This document shows positions 55,867-64,000 of a stretch of DNA of 64,000 nucleotides, one piece after another. The DNA is from JANQIO01 sp036351375 (lineage in GTDB: Bacteria > Pseudomonadota > Gammaproteobacteria > Pseudomonadales > Halieaceae). The DNA is taken from contig JAZBOY010000186.1 in NCBI GenBank assembly GCA_036351375.1, positions 62,001 through 126,000 on the forward strand, given 5' to 3'. The notes under the pieces were generated by a model. The model worked only from the letters and a program-made list of their open reading frames with translations, did no database searches and was not told where the DNA came from. Position numbers and translations under genes: made by a program. Each line of letters starts with the position of its first letter. Position 1 is the first letter of the stretch.

Positions 55867-56536
55867 GCTGATTTTCCTGTCCGTGCTGTCGGCGAACGCC
55901 GCTGCCAACGCCGAGGCGCCGGCGCTGCCGGAGCCCCAGCCGGATATTGTCGGTGAGGCCACCGACCCGGATACCGGCAATACCATTTACCTCGAGCACT
56001 ATTACTGCAGCGAAGATTCCCTCAAGTGCAGCGTGTTCTACCTGCGGCCCAACCGCGAGGTAATTGCCAGCAAGGAGCTGGACTATGCTTCCAACCTGAA
56101 GGCGCCGGCCCTGACCTTCCGTGATTACCGGCTGGACCGCGAGATTTCTATCCAGGACCCGGACACCAACGCCGTGGTCGATGCGGGCTTTGACAATTTC
56201 GTGCGACTGCAGTGGCAGGACCTGGCCGGCGGTGAGGAAATCAAGTTCCCGTTCCGTCTGGTGGACCGGGAAGACCCCATCAAGATGCGCGCCAGCAAGA
56301 CGGAAGGCTGTGAGGACGGCAAGCTGTGCCTGGAGATCGAGCTCGACTCCTGGTTGCTGGGCAACTTTGTCGACCCTATCCAGCTCACCTACGAAAAGGG
56401 CAGCCAGCGGCTGCTGCGCTTCCAGGGCATCAGCAATCTCAAGAATGACCAGGGCCGCTCCCAGACCGTCGAGATTCGCTATCGCTACTTCGACGAGAGC
56501 ACCGTCCTTCCAGACACCCTGGATCAATCCCGGTAG
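55844..56536 (+). CDS. secreted protein of unknown function, last gene of the ECF-sigma operon
   Basis: 230 aa from the GTG at 55844, chosen because GGGAGGAGG lies eight bases upstream and the reading then begins with a signal peptide (VAKRIWLRLIFLSVLSANAAANA). The mature part looks all-beta, with three or more Cys (YYCSEDSLKCSVFYLRP, EGCEDGKLCLEIEL) that could form disulfides. I recognise no family; in particular it does not look like DUF3833, which often follows DUF2878. Its place in the operon suggests an envelope role in the same stress response. Confidence 0.78.
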   Translation: MAKRIWLRLIFLSVLSANAAANAEAPALPEPQPDIVGEATDPDTGNTIYLEHYYCSEDSLKCSVFYLRPNREVIASKELDYASNLKAPALTFRDYRLDREISIQDPDTNAVVDAGFDNFVRLQWQDLAGGEEIKFPFRLVDREDPIKMRASKTEGCEDGKLCLEIELDSWLLGNFVDPIQLTYEKGSQRLLRFQGISNLKNDQGRSQTVEIRYRYFDESTVLPDTLDQSR

Positions 56537-56547
56537 GTAAGACCTAC

Positions 56548-58836
56548 TTAGCGATCTTCACAATACTCCCACTGTTCCGGCAGCAGCTGTCGGTACTCCG
56601 GATCGCCATAGCGCGGGTCGATTAGCAGGGCGCTGCCGCGATCCGTTTCAGTGCGAATCACCCGCCCCAACGCCTGGCTCACTCGCTGCATGCCAGGGTA
56701 GAGGTAGGCATAGCGAAAGCCCTGCCCTCGCAGCTCCCGGTACTTGTCGTCGTAATAGCCGCGCAACACTTCCCGTTCCCTGTTGAACTGCGGCAGGCCG
56801 GTACCGACGATGACCACGCTGGCTAACGCGTCTCCGGGCAGGTCGATCCCTTCCCCGAAGACGCCGCCGAGAATGCAGAAGGCCGCCACATTGCGTTCCC
56901 CTCGTAATGTGTCGAGCAGTGCATTGCGCTCTTCATCGCGCCAGCGCCGTTCCTGCACCAGGAGCTGGCGACCGGTGGGTGGCAACTGCGCCACGACTTC
57001 TTCCATGTAGCGGTAGGCACTGAAATAGACGATGCAGTTGCCCGGGTTGTCGGCCAGCCAGCCGGCAATGGCCTCCGCCACAGCCGGCAGGGTCGCTTCC
57101 CGTGCGCGGTAGCGGGTGTCGAGCCCGGTGTTGAGCACGACGCGGAACTGCCCGGCCGCAAAAGGCGAGGGCAGCGATTGGTAGACTGCCGCCTCCCCCA
57201 GCCCCATTTCTTCCAGCATCCAGCGCGGTGGCGAGAGGGTGGCGGAAAACGCTGCGACCGCCTCCGGCTGCCGTTGCCGAACGTCCAATAGCCGCGCCGC
57301 ATCCAGGCAGCGCAGTTTCACCACCAGTCCCTGGGCGGCATCAGAGCGAGTCATTTCAAAGCGAAAGTCCTTGTCGAACACCTCCAGCACGCGCTGGAAT
57401 TGCAGGCAGGCGAAGTAGAAATCCAGCAGCCGCGGGCGCGACTGCAGGAACAGCGGCTGCGCCGCCAGCTGCTCGCCCACCGCACCCACAAACCGCTGTA
57501 ACGCGCCAAGCAGTGCTTCGGGAGGTTGCTCGCGGCAGTCGTAGTCGGCCTCCAGCCAATCCTCCTTGTCGAGCGACAGCAGCGCTCGGTTGCAGGCATC
57601 CAAAGCCTTGCGCACTGCACCCGCGGCTTCCCGGCGGGCCGCGATCAGCTCGCCCTTGTCGAGGCTGGCGGAGTACATGTCGCGGGCCCGCTCCGGCAGG
57701 TTGTGGGCCTCGTCCAGCAGCAGGCTCCAGCGCAGGCCCTGTTGCGCATAGGTGGCCGCAAGCCCTGCCTGGAAGCTGTAAACGTAGTGCATGTCGGCAA
57801 CGCACAGGTCCACCCAGGGGATGAGGTCCATGGCGAGCTGGTAGGGACAGACCTCGTGCTCGCGGGCAATGCCTTCTATAGCTGCCCGGTCCAGGTCTGC
57901 GACCTCTACCGCCGCCGCCATCGCCTTTGGCAGGCGGTCGTAGTACCCGGCCGCATAGGGGCAATCCTCCGCGTGGCAGGCCTTGCCCGGCGAGAAACAG
58001 ATGCTGTCACGAGCACTGAGGCTGAGACGCCGCAGGGCCATGCCGCGCGTTTCAAAATCCCGCAGGGTGTGTTCGGCCGCACGACGGCCCACCGTACGCG
58101 CTGTGACAAACGCCACCCGTTCGTGGCGCCCGGTGACCAGCGCCTTCAGCGCCGGGTACAGTACGGCGGCAGTCTTGCCGGTGCCGGTGGGCGCTTCCAG
58201 CAGGGCCTGGCCGGATTGCGCAATGCACTTGTAAACCGTTTCCGCCATGGTGCGCTGGCCACTGCGAAATTCGCCGTAGGGAAAGTCCAGCTTCGACAGG
58301 CTGGCATCGCGGCGCTGGCGCCAGGCGTGTTCCTGCTGCAGCCACGCGGCCATGCGCGCCAGGCTGTCCTCTAGAAACGCCTGCAGCCAGTCGCGGGTGA
58401 CCGCTTCAGTGCGCTGCCATTCCTCGCCGCTGTCCACGTGGTAGTAGGTGAGCTGCAGCGTGACCTCACGCCGCTCCGGTTCCGACCGGCACAGCAAGCC
58501 GCCGTATAGGGCGAGCTGGGCCCAGTGCAGGGCTTCTACCGCCGGGGGAATGGCGCTGCGATCGACGCGGCAGGTCTTGATCTCCTCGAGCAACCCGGCG
58601 CCGGCGTCGTAGCCGTCGGCACGGCCCGCCAGCCGCAGTTCGAAGTCCGGGTAACTGACCCGCGTCTCAAGCCCATACTCGGCCTGGTAGGAGGCGCCGC
58701 GGCGGCCCTGCACCAGCTGGTGGCCGGCGATACCCTGCTCGGCGCTCGGTGACGGTGTAAAGCGATAGTCGATATCGCCGCTGCGGTGGCAGAAGGCGGC
58801 AAGTTCGCGCACCGGCAAACGGATTTCCGGTTTCAC
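56548..58836 (-). CDS. PD-(D/E)XK nuclease fused to Fe-S superfamily 2 helicase (XPD/DinG type)
   Basis: 762 aa from the GTG at 58836, which overlaps the FAN1 gene stop (GTGA); the longer open frame to 59001 lies inside FAN1. N-terminal Cas4/RecB-like nuclease (about 25-115): GxxxH (G35-H39), Asp74 (GRAD), Glu85-x-Lys87 (EEIKT) and QxxxY (Q107-Y111). Helicase: Walker A APTGTGKT (215-222), four likely Fe-S cysteines (280, 287, 292, 330), DEAH (375-378), motif VI QALGRVIRTETDRG. Expected to unwind DNA 5'-to-3' and to cut ends or flaps. Operon context points to DNA repair. Confidence 0.88.
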   Translation of the reverse strand: MKPEIRLPVRELAAFCHRSGDIDYRFTPSPSAEQGIAGHQLVQGRRGASYQAEYGLETRVSYPDFELRLAGRADGYDAGAGLLEEIKTCRVDRSAIPPAVEALHWAQLALYGGLLCRSEPERREVTLQLTYYHVDSGEEWQRTEAVTRDWLQAFLEDSLARMAAWLQQEHAWRQRRDASLSKLDFPYGEFRSGQRTMAETVYKCIAQSGQALLEAPTGTGKTAAVLYPALKALVTGRHERVAFVTARTVGRRAAEHTLRDFETRGMALRRLSLSARDSICFSPGKACHAEDCPYAAGYYDRLPKAMAAAVEVADLDRAAIEGIAREHEVCPYQLAMDLIPWVDLCVADMHYVYSFQAGLAATYAQQGLRWSLLLDEAHNLPERARDMYSASLDKGELIAARREAAGAVRKALDACNRALLSLDKEDWLEADYDCREQPPEALLGALQRFVGAVGEQLAAQPLFLQSRPRLLDFYFACLQFQRVLEVFDKDFRFEMTRSDAAQGLVVKLRCLDAARLLDVRQRQPEAVAAFSATLSPPRWMLEEMGLGEAAVYQSLPSPFAAGQFRVVLNTGLDTRYRAREATLPAVAEAIAGWLADNPGNCIVYFSAYRYMEEVVAQLPPTGRQLLVQERRWRDEERNALLDTLRGERNVAAFCILGGVFGEGIDLPGDALASVVIVGTGLPQFNREREVLRGYYDDKYRELRGQGFRYAYLYPGMQRVSQALGRVIRTETDRGSALLIDPRYGDPEYRQLLPEQWEYCEDR

Positions 58837-60515
58837 CCTAGCGGTTCCTGCCAACTGACCCAGGCCACCCGGGCGGGAATACCGCGAGCCTGGAAAAAGC
58901 GTAGCCAGCGGCGCTGGTGCAACTGCAGGGCATCCCCGGGCCCCTTGACTTCTATGAGGCAGTAACCCCGCTCCTCGTCCAGCGCCAGCAGGTCGGGGCA
59001 ACCGTTACGGTTGGCCTCGGGATCGAACAGCAGCCGCCGCCAGATGGCGAGCCAGTGCTCCCGGGGAATAATGGCCAGGGCGGCGGCCAGCAGATCCCGG
59101 TTGAGTCCTCGCCAGCCCACCCACGTATTGCTGACACCCTCGTGACGGTCGTAGTTGGCCAACAGCAGCGCCTTGATATCCCCGCCCTCCAGTTCCGCGA
59201 GGCGCTGGTCCACGCTCTCGCGGCGGGCGGCATGGAAGCCACGACTGAACATGTCCAGGGGTGCCGACTGGAAAGGATGTACAAAGGCGCCAGGCACCGG
59301 GGTGAACATCTGGTCCCAGAACGCCAGGCCGAAACTGGCGTTGATCACCAGGTTCTCAACGTAATGCACCGCCTCCCAGTGCTGGCTGTAGTGTCGGGCG
59401 GCGGCGAGCTCCACCGGCAACTCGTGGGGCAAAACCAGGTGATCATTGGTAAAGGCGTCCCGCGGCCTGGCGGGGACCTTGTCGCCCAGCTTGCGCTTGA
59501 GGGCCGGCACCTGGCGAGCGGCGAAGTCCACTTCGTCTTCGCTCCAGGGCGTCGACTGGATGGCTTCGCACAGTGCCAGCGCCTGTCGGTAGTCGCCCCG
59601 GGCAGACAGGAGTCGCACCCGCCGTTCACGGGCGGGGGTCTGCTGGCTGTCACGGTAGAGGGCCTCTGCATCGGCAATCGCATCCATGCGTTCCAGCTGG
59701 CGGGCCACGCGGTTGCGCAGCCGATCCCGCAGTCCTGCCGCCACCGGCCCCGCACTGCCTGCTTGCAGGTGGCGGGCCACGGCCAACACGGTGCCCAGGT
59801 CCTGCTCGCTGACCGCCTGCTTGTAGCTGGCCTTGACCGCATCCAGTGCCAGCACCTCGTCGATTTCCTCACGGGTGTCGAAAAGGCGGTCTCGCCTGCT
59901 GAGCGGGTAAGGGTGATAGCGCGTGAGGCCGAGGTCAGTAATCACGAACTCGGTCAGCTCCTGCCAGGTGTTGCCGAAGAACAGCAGGCGCAGCAAGGCC
60001 ACCTGCTCTGCAAATGCCGGCCCCACCAGCCAGTGGTCAGGCTCGCGCCATGCACGCCAGCGCGCCAGCCATTCTACTTCGGTAAGCTGCGCATTGATGG
60101 CCGCCACCAGCTCGGGCTTGCGCACCGAGGCCGATGGCAGCAGGTCTCCGTAGATGGCCAACAGTTCCGGCTTTCTCAGCAAGGCCTGCAGCACATCAAT
60201 GGGTGGCGTCTCCTCGCGCACCAGCAGGCCCAGTTCCTGACCCTGTTCGAGGGCGGCGGGCAGGTCGGCAATCTCTCCATAGTTCAGCTGCTCACGGCGA
60301 AACAGCGGCCCGCGGCGAGACACTAGCCGCACATACAGGCCACGTACATCCCGGGGAGCGGCGGCAAAGCCGTCGAGAAACGCGCGCTCAGCGGGACTGA
60401 GCAAGTCGCCGTACTGATCCTCCACCGTGTCACACAGGCGCTGGAAGTTGTCGAGGTAGTAATAGGCCGAGAGCGGCGCCGGATCGCGCGGGGTGGCTCC
60501 GGCTTCTGCGTTCAC
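58833..60515 (-). CDS. FAN1-type VRR-NUC structure-specific nuclease
   Basis: 560 aa from the GTG at 60515, which overlaps the upstream stop (GTGA); the frame opens at 60569. The length matches Pseudomonas FAN1 (about 559 aa). The C-terminal VRR-NUC active site is Asp508 (CPDLLALDEE), Glu522 and Lys524 (LIEVKGPGD), with QRRWL after. The upstream region is the SAP-like and TPR-like helical body (LSPAERAFLDGF..., EVLALDAVKASY...). FAN1 enzymes cut 5' flaps and resolve interstrand cross-links. Coupled to the helicase gene downstream. Confidence 0.9.
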   Translation of the reverse strand: MNAEAGATPRDPAPLSAYYYLDNFQRLCDTVEDQYGDLLSPAERAFLDGFAAAPRDVRGLYVRLVSRRGPLFRREQLNYGEIADLPAALEQGQELGLLVREETPPIDVLQALLRKPELLAIYGDLLPSASVRKPELVAAINAQLTEVEWLARWRAWREPDHWLVGPAFAEQVALLRLLFFGNTWQELTEFVITDLGLTRYHPYPLSRRDRLFDTREEIDEVLALDAVKASYKQAVSEQDLGTVLAVARHLQAGSAGPVAAGLRDRLRNRVARQLERMDAIADAEALYRDSQQTPARERRVRLLSARGDYRQALALCEAIQSTPWSEDEVDFAARQVPALKRKLGDKVPARPRDAFTNDHLVLPHELPVELAAARHYSQHWEAVHYVENLVINASFGLAFWDQMFTPVPGAFVHPFQSAPLDMFSRGFHAARRESVDQRLAELEGGDIKALLLANYDRHEGVSNTWVGWRGLNRDLLAAALAIIPREHWLAIWRRLLFDPEANRNGCPDLLALDEERGYCLIEVKGPGDALQLHQRRWLRFFQARGIPARVAWVSWQEPLG

Positions 60516-61399
60516 TGGGCAGCCGGCCTCTGCATTTGCTGGAACAGCGCCGCCGGCACGATCAGGCACAACCCCACCAGGGTGGCCGGATGGATGGCTT
60601 CGCCGAGAATCAGCTGGATAAAGACCAGTGACAGGAACGGCGCCAGGAAGATCAGGTTACCCACCAGCGCCACCCGAGTGGCGGTGCGCAGCGCAGTGGA
60701 CCAGAGCAGGAAGGTCACGCCCATCTCGAAGAGGCCCACATAGGCGGCTGCGCCGACACCCGGCCAGCCCGGCCAGCGCAGCTCCGAGAACACCAGGCAC
60801 AACACTCCCGTCATCGGTATCGCCAACAGGAAGTTGAGGCACAGGGCGACAGTACCGTCGCGCGGGTTGCGGGCGCTGAAGATCCAGTAGAACGCCCACA
60901 GCAAGGTGCTGAACAGTGCCAGCCCTACACCGGGCAGGCTGTCGAACTCAAGCCCCAGCAGGTCGCCGCGGGTGGCGATCACCAGCACACCGAAGTAGCC
61001 GCCCGCCGCCGCTACCGCATCGCGGCCCTTCAGGGGCTGACCCAGCAGGGGGATGGCCAGCAGCGACAGGGTAATGGCCCAGGTGTAATTGATGGCCTGG
61101 GCCTGCTGCGCCGGCAGCAGGTCGTAGGCGCTGAGCAGCACCACGTAATAAAGACAGGGGTTGAGGGCCGCCATGCCGAGGTAATAGGAAGGATAGCTGC
61201 GCAGTTCTCCACCCAGCTTGCCGAGCTGGCCGCGCAGGCTGACGGCAGACAACAGCACGGTTGCTGAAAACAGGCTGGCGAAAAACAGCAGCTGGAAAAC
61301 GTCCAGGTAGCGCAGTGCCACCTTGAAGGCAGTCGCTACCGTAGACCAGAAAAACACTGCCGCCAGGCCCAGCAGTAATGCACGCCGGTCGGGATGCAC
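60512..61399 (-). CDS. EamA/DMT-family transporter
   Basis: About 295 aa from the GTG at 61399 (VHPDRRALLLGLAAVFFWSTVATAFK); the open frame runs upstream to 61708 without a plausible start. Ten hydrophobic segments in two five-helix EamA repeats. Such proteins export metabolites or amino acids; substrate unknown. Its TGA overlaps the FAN1 GTG, so all three minus-strand genes are likely one transcript, although the transporter may be functionally unrelated. Confidence 0.88.
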   Translation of the reverse strand: MHPDRRALLLGLAAVFFWSTVATAFKVALRYLDVFQLLFFASLFSATVLLSAVSLRGQLGKLGGELRSYPSYYLGMAALNPCLYYVVLLSAYDLLPAQQAQAINYTWAITLSLLAIPLLGQPLKGRDAVAAAGGYFGVLVIATRGDLLGLEFDSLPGVGLALFSTLLWAFYWIFSARNPRDGTVALCLNFLLAIPMTGVLCLVFSELRWPGWPGVGAAAYVGLFEMGVTFLLWSTALRTATRVALVGNLIFLAPFLSLVFIQLILGEAIHPATLVGLCLIVPAALFQQMQRPAAQ

Positions 61400-61640
61400 G
61401 TCGGATTCAGCTCCGGTGCGGTTCGGACACCGCTGAAGAGGAACAGTGAGCGACCTGCCCAAGGCCATTCCCGGCAGCGGAAAACTCGCAACGGGCAGGT
61501 ACGAAATCGAAGCTGGAGATCGGGCGTAGCATGACAAACAAGGGCAGCGTTGAGCCGCTTCAGTGTACTCCAAGGCCAGGGGCTGTACCATTGCGCAAAA
61601 GTCAGGCAAGCTATTTTCGCGTTTCCTGGACGACTGATTT
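61400..61640. promoter_or_regulatory. divergent intergenic region between EamA and nhaC genes
   Basis: 241 bases without a gene I can support. TTGCGC near 61593 followed 15 bases later by TATTTT is a weak promoter-like pair for nhaC. Nothing firm is visible for the minus strand, and no hairpin with a T-run is present. Confidence 0.3.
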
Positions 61641-63110
61641 TTGAATTCCGCCATAAAACCCCTTACCCCCGGCCTCGCGCTCGCCCCTGTGGCACTGGTC
61701 ATGTTCATGCTTGGCCTGTCGGTGTACCTGTACGGGCCCGACTCTTCCTACGGCGCCAACCAGATTGCCCTGCTGCTGGGCGCTGGTGCCGTGGGTATTG
61801 TCGGGGTGCGCCTGGGCTACCGCTGGCGCGAGATTGAAGAGGGCCTGGTAGACGGCATCGCCATGTGCCTGGTGCCGATGCTGATACTGATGTCGGTGGG
61901 TATGCTGATCGGCGCGCTGATTATCAGCGGCACGATCCCGGCCCTGATTTTCTATGGCGTTCAGATCCTCTCCCCCGATATTTTCTACGCCGCCAGCGCC
62001 ATCATTTGTGCCGTGCTGGCTGTCAGCATAGGCTCTTCCTGGACGGTAGCAGGCACCGTGGGCATTGCCCTGATGGCAATAGCGGCGAGCTTCAACCTGT
62101 CACCGGCCGTGACCGCCGGCGCTATCGTGTCCGGCGCTTACTTTGGTGACAAGATGTCACCCCTCAGCGACACCACCAATCTTGCGGCGGCCACTGCGGG
62201 CGTCGACCTGTTTGAGCATATCCTTCACATGCTGTGGACGACGGTCCCCAGCTTCATCATCGCCATCATCGTTTTCATTTTCTTAAGTGGTGGCGAGGCG
62301 GCCGAGCCTGAACAGATCGCCGAGCTGCGCCAGAGTATTGCCGACCAGTTCACCGTGGGTGTGCACCTGTTGCTGCCCCTGCTGTTGATGCTGTTCCTGG
62401 TATGGAGACGGGTGCCGGCACTGCCGGCAATCCTGACGACCTCGGTTGCCGCGGTGCTGTTCGCCCTGGTATTCCAGGCGGATGCAGTGCTGCAGCTGGC
62501 CGGCACCAGCGAGCGGCTGGGAGAAGGCGTGCTGATGGTGAAAGGCGTCTGGACAAGCCTGTTCAGCGGCTACGTGTCAGACAGTGGCAACCTGTTCATG
62601 GACAAACTGTTGTCCAAAGGCGGCATGCTCAGCATGCTCAATACCATCTCCCTTATCATCAGCGCCATGGCGTTCGGGGGTACCCTGCAAAAGGTGGGCA
62701 TTCTGCAGTACATGGTCGATGGCGCCCTGAAACGGGCACACACCAATGGCGGCCTGGTAGCGACCACGGTAGCCACCTGCACCGCGACCAACCTCGCAGC
62801 TGCCGACCAGTTTATTGCGATCACCCTGCCCGGCGGTATGTATCGCGATGAATTCGAGCGGCGCGGCCTTTCAAGGCTGAACCTGTCACGCACCCTGGAA
62901 GACTCAGCCACACTGACCTCAGCGCTGATTCCCTGGAACACCTGCGGCGCCTATATGGCCGCCACCCTGGGCATCGCCACGCTCAGCTATGCTCCGTTCG
63001 CAATCTTCAACTACGTCTGCCCGGTTGTCGCCATCCTTTATGGCTACTGGCAGGTTGGCCAGAAGCCCCTGGAAACCCTGAAGGGCGAACCGGAAGCCGC
63101 CACCGGCTGA
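61641..63110 (+). CDS. nhaC: NhaC-family Na+/H+ antiporter
   Basis: 489 aa, about eleven membrane helices. Family signatures: SSWTVAGTVGIALMAIA, SGAYFGDKMSPLSDTTNLAAATAGVDLFEHI, and ATTVATCTATNLAAADQFIAITLPG plus SALIPWNTCGAYMAATLG in the second half. Exchanges sodium for protons at the inner membrane, fitting a marine host. The start is TTG at 61641 with a weak GGACGA upstream. The stop overlaps the thioesterase ATG. Confidence 0.92.
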   Translation: MNSAIKPLTPGLALAPVALVMFMLGLSVYLYGPDSSYGANQIALLLGAGAVGIVGVRLGYRWREIEEGLVDGIAMCLVPMLILMSVGMLIGALIISGTIPALIFYGVQILSPDIFYAASAIICAVLAVSIGSSWTVAGTVGIALMAIAASFNLSPAVTAGAIVSGAYFGDKMSPLSDTTNLAAATAGVDLFEHILHMLWTTVPSFIIAIIVFIFLSGGEAAEPEQIAELRQSIADQFTVGVHLLLPLLLMLFLVWRRVPALPAILTTSVAAVLFALVFQADAVLQLAGTSERLGEGVLMVKGVWTSLFSGYVSDSGNLFMDKLLSKGGMLSMLNTISLIISAMAFGGTLQKVGILQYMVDGALKRAHTNGGLVATTVATCTATNLAAADQFIAITLPGGMYRDEFERRGLSRLNLSRTLEDSATLTSALIPWNTCGAYMAATLGIATLSYAPFAIFNYVCPVVAILYGYWQVGQKPLETLKGEPEAATG

Positions 63111-63568
63111 TGGGCTGGGACCTGCCCCAGCCGCATACCCTGCGTTTCCAGGTCGAGGCGGAGCATATCGACGGTCTACGCCACACCAATAACGCGGTCT
63201 ATGTCGTCTGGTGCGAACAGGTGGCCTGGGATCACTCCATCACCCTCGGCCTGGACCTCACGGCCTACCAGCGACTCGACCGCGCCATGGTGATTACCCG
63301 CAGCGAGTTCGACTACCTCAAGCCCTCCTACGAAGGCGATGAGCTGGTGGCGGCCACCTGGATCGTCGAGTGGGACCAAAAGCTGACCATGCGCCGACAC
63401 TTCCAGGTAATGCGACCCGCCGACGGCAGCACCTTGTTGCGGGCGGCCATGCAGTTTGCATGCGTGGAGCTTTCGACGGGCAGGCCGCGGCGCCTGCCCC
63501 GGGAATTCATCGACGGCTATGGGCCTGCCATCGTGCCCGACACTAGCAGCGTGACCAGTCGAAGCTGA
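63110..63568 (+). CDS. acyl-CoA thioesterase, hotdog fold (4HBT type)
   Basis: 152 aa. The active-site stretch HIDGLRHTNNAVYVVWCEQVAW contains the likely catalytic Asp21, and FDYLKPSYEGDELVAATWIVEWD follows the YbgC/FcbC pattern. Hydrolyses acyl-CoA or acyl-ACP; substrate unknown. Translationally coupled to nhaC (TGATG). Its end overlaps the convergent epmA gene by 26 bases. Confidence 0.88.
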   Translation: MGWDLPQPHTLRFQVEAEHIDGLRHTNNAVYVVWCEQVAWDHSITLGLDLTAYQRLDRAMVITRSEFDYLKPSYEGDELVAATWIVEWDQKLTMRRHFQVMRPADGSTLLRAAMQFACVELSTGRPRRLPREFIDGYGPAIVPDTSSVTSRS

Positions 63569-64000
63569 GCACCTGCTCCAGCCGCTCGGCACCCAGTTTC
63601 AGCATCAACAGGCGGTCCAGCCCCAGTGCCACCCCGGAGCAGTCCGGCAGGCCGGCCTGCACGGCGGCCAACAGGTCCTCGTCCAGAGGTCGGGGCGGCT
63701 CACCGCGGGCAGTGAGCACCTCGTTATCGGCCTCGAAGCGAGACCGCTGCTCCGCAGGGTCGGCCAGCTCGAAATAGCCGTTGGCCAGCTCCACCCCGTC
63801 GACATACAACTCGAAGCGCTCGGCCACGGTCGCGCCCCCCTCTCTGCGCAGGCGCGCCAGCGCCGCCTGCGATGCCGGGTAGTCATGGACGAACACCCTG
63901 CCGGACAATGTCGGTTCCACCAGGTGCGTAAGCAGAAGGTCCAGCCAGGTATCTCGGGTTTCTTCGCCGCCCCCGTAATCCAGGCGTTCGCGGGCCAGCT
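63543..64000 (-). CDS. epmA: EF-P--(R)-beta-lysine ligase EpmA (C-terminal part; 5' end beyond window)
   Basis: About 152 codons to the window edge; the frame is open at 64000, so the N-terminal half is missing. Class II synthetase-like features: RVFVHDYPASQAALAR, AERFELYVDGVELANGYFEL (motif 2 region), PDCSGVALGLDRLLMLKLGA (motif 3) and VLSFDWSRC at the end, as in PoxA/GenX. The enzyme attaches beta-lysine to elongation factor P. The C-terminus is about that of the E. coli enzyme. Confidence 0.93.
   Translation of the reverse strand, partial: LARERLDYGGGEETRDTWLDLLLTHLVEPTLSGRVFVHDYPASQAALARLRREGGATVAERFELYVDGVELANGYFELADPAEQRSRFEADNEVLTARGEPPRPLDEDLLAAVQAGLPDCSGVALGLDRLLMLKLGAERLEQVLSFDWSRC

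Noticed and set aside
58836..59001. Longer N-terminus of the helicase gene
   Set aside because: This stretch lies entirely inside the FAN1 coding frame, is Pro/Gly/Arg-rich and lacks a ribosome site. The GTGA overlap at 58836 fits the operon style.
61400..61708. Longer N-terminus of the EamA transporter
   Set aside because: The extra 103 codons have no hydrophobic pattern and run into the nhaC start region. The GTG at 61399 gives the standard family N-terminus and length.

Overview
The window is a dense, high-GC gammaproteobacterial chromosome segment with no tRNA, rRNA, CRISPR, prophage or insertion sequence that I can see. Its first half follows the gene order known from Pseudomonas aeruginosa (gltB, aroB, aroK, pilQPONM, ponA/mrcA, malic enzyme, rpmE, priA, argS, SPOR protein, hslVU, DUF971 gene, ubiE, ubiJ, ubiB, hisI, hisE, tatABC). 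Together with the accessory content (ChrR/ECF sigma operon, PvdQ-like acylase, repeat-bearing lipoproteins), this suggests a marine Halieaceae/Cellvibrionales-type bacterium. That placement is inference; no 16S gene is present.

Layout. 1-10.6 kb, minus strand: glutamate synthase large subunit (3' end cut by the window edge), two shikimate-pathway genes and the pilMNOPQ type IV pilus assembly operon. 10.8-13.3 kb: class A penicillin-binding protein. 13.3-14.9 kb, minus: malic enzyme and zinc-type ribosomal protein L31. 15.1-27.6 kb, plus: primosome helicase PriA, ArgRS, a SPOR protein, the HslVU protease behind a clear sigma-32-type promoter, ubiquinone genes, two histidine genes and the Tat translocase. 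27.6-29.5 kb, minus: YbhP-like phosphodiesterase and ClsB-like cardiolipin synthase. 29.6-35.5 kb: ABC exporter, hemerythrin protein, lipid-anchored N-terminal-nucleophile acylase, GNAT enzyme.

35.5-46.9 kb is the lineage-specific part. It holds two unusual lipoproteins that share an N-terminal cysteine-containing module, an OmpA-like lipoprotein, a divergent LuxR-type regulator and 7TMR-DISM histidine kinase, small membrane or periplasmic proteins and a serine hydrolase. 47.0-49.8 kb, minus: the three-subunit proton-translocating transhydrogenase. 50.0-50.5 kb: a small K+ channel.

50.6-56.5 kb is a self-contained stress locus. An ECF sigma factor and its ChrR zinc anti-sigma face a five-gene operon (FAD oxidoreductase, DUF1365, cyclopropane synthase-like methyltransferase, DUF2878, unknown secreted protein). 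Both directions carry a matching TGATCC-N18-TAAA(G/C)A promoter. 56.5-61.4 kb, minus: an EamA transporter, a FAN1-type VRR-NUC nuclease and a Cas4/RecB-like nuclease fused to an Fe-S (XPD/FANCJ-type) helicase, translationally coupled as one operon. This is the best candidate for an under-described repair system. 61.6-64 kb: NhaC antiporter, thioesterase and the 3' part of epmA.

No gene-free stretch exceeds 300 bases. The longest are about 255 (38144-38398), 241 (61400-61640), 215 (49831-50045) and 201 (14876-15076). All residue positions and motifs come from reading translations by eye; no database search was run.
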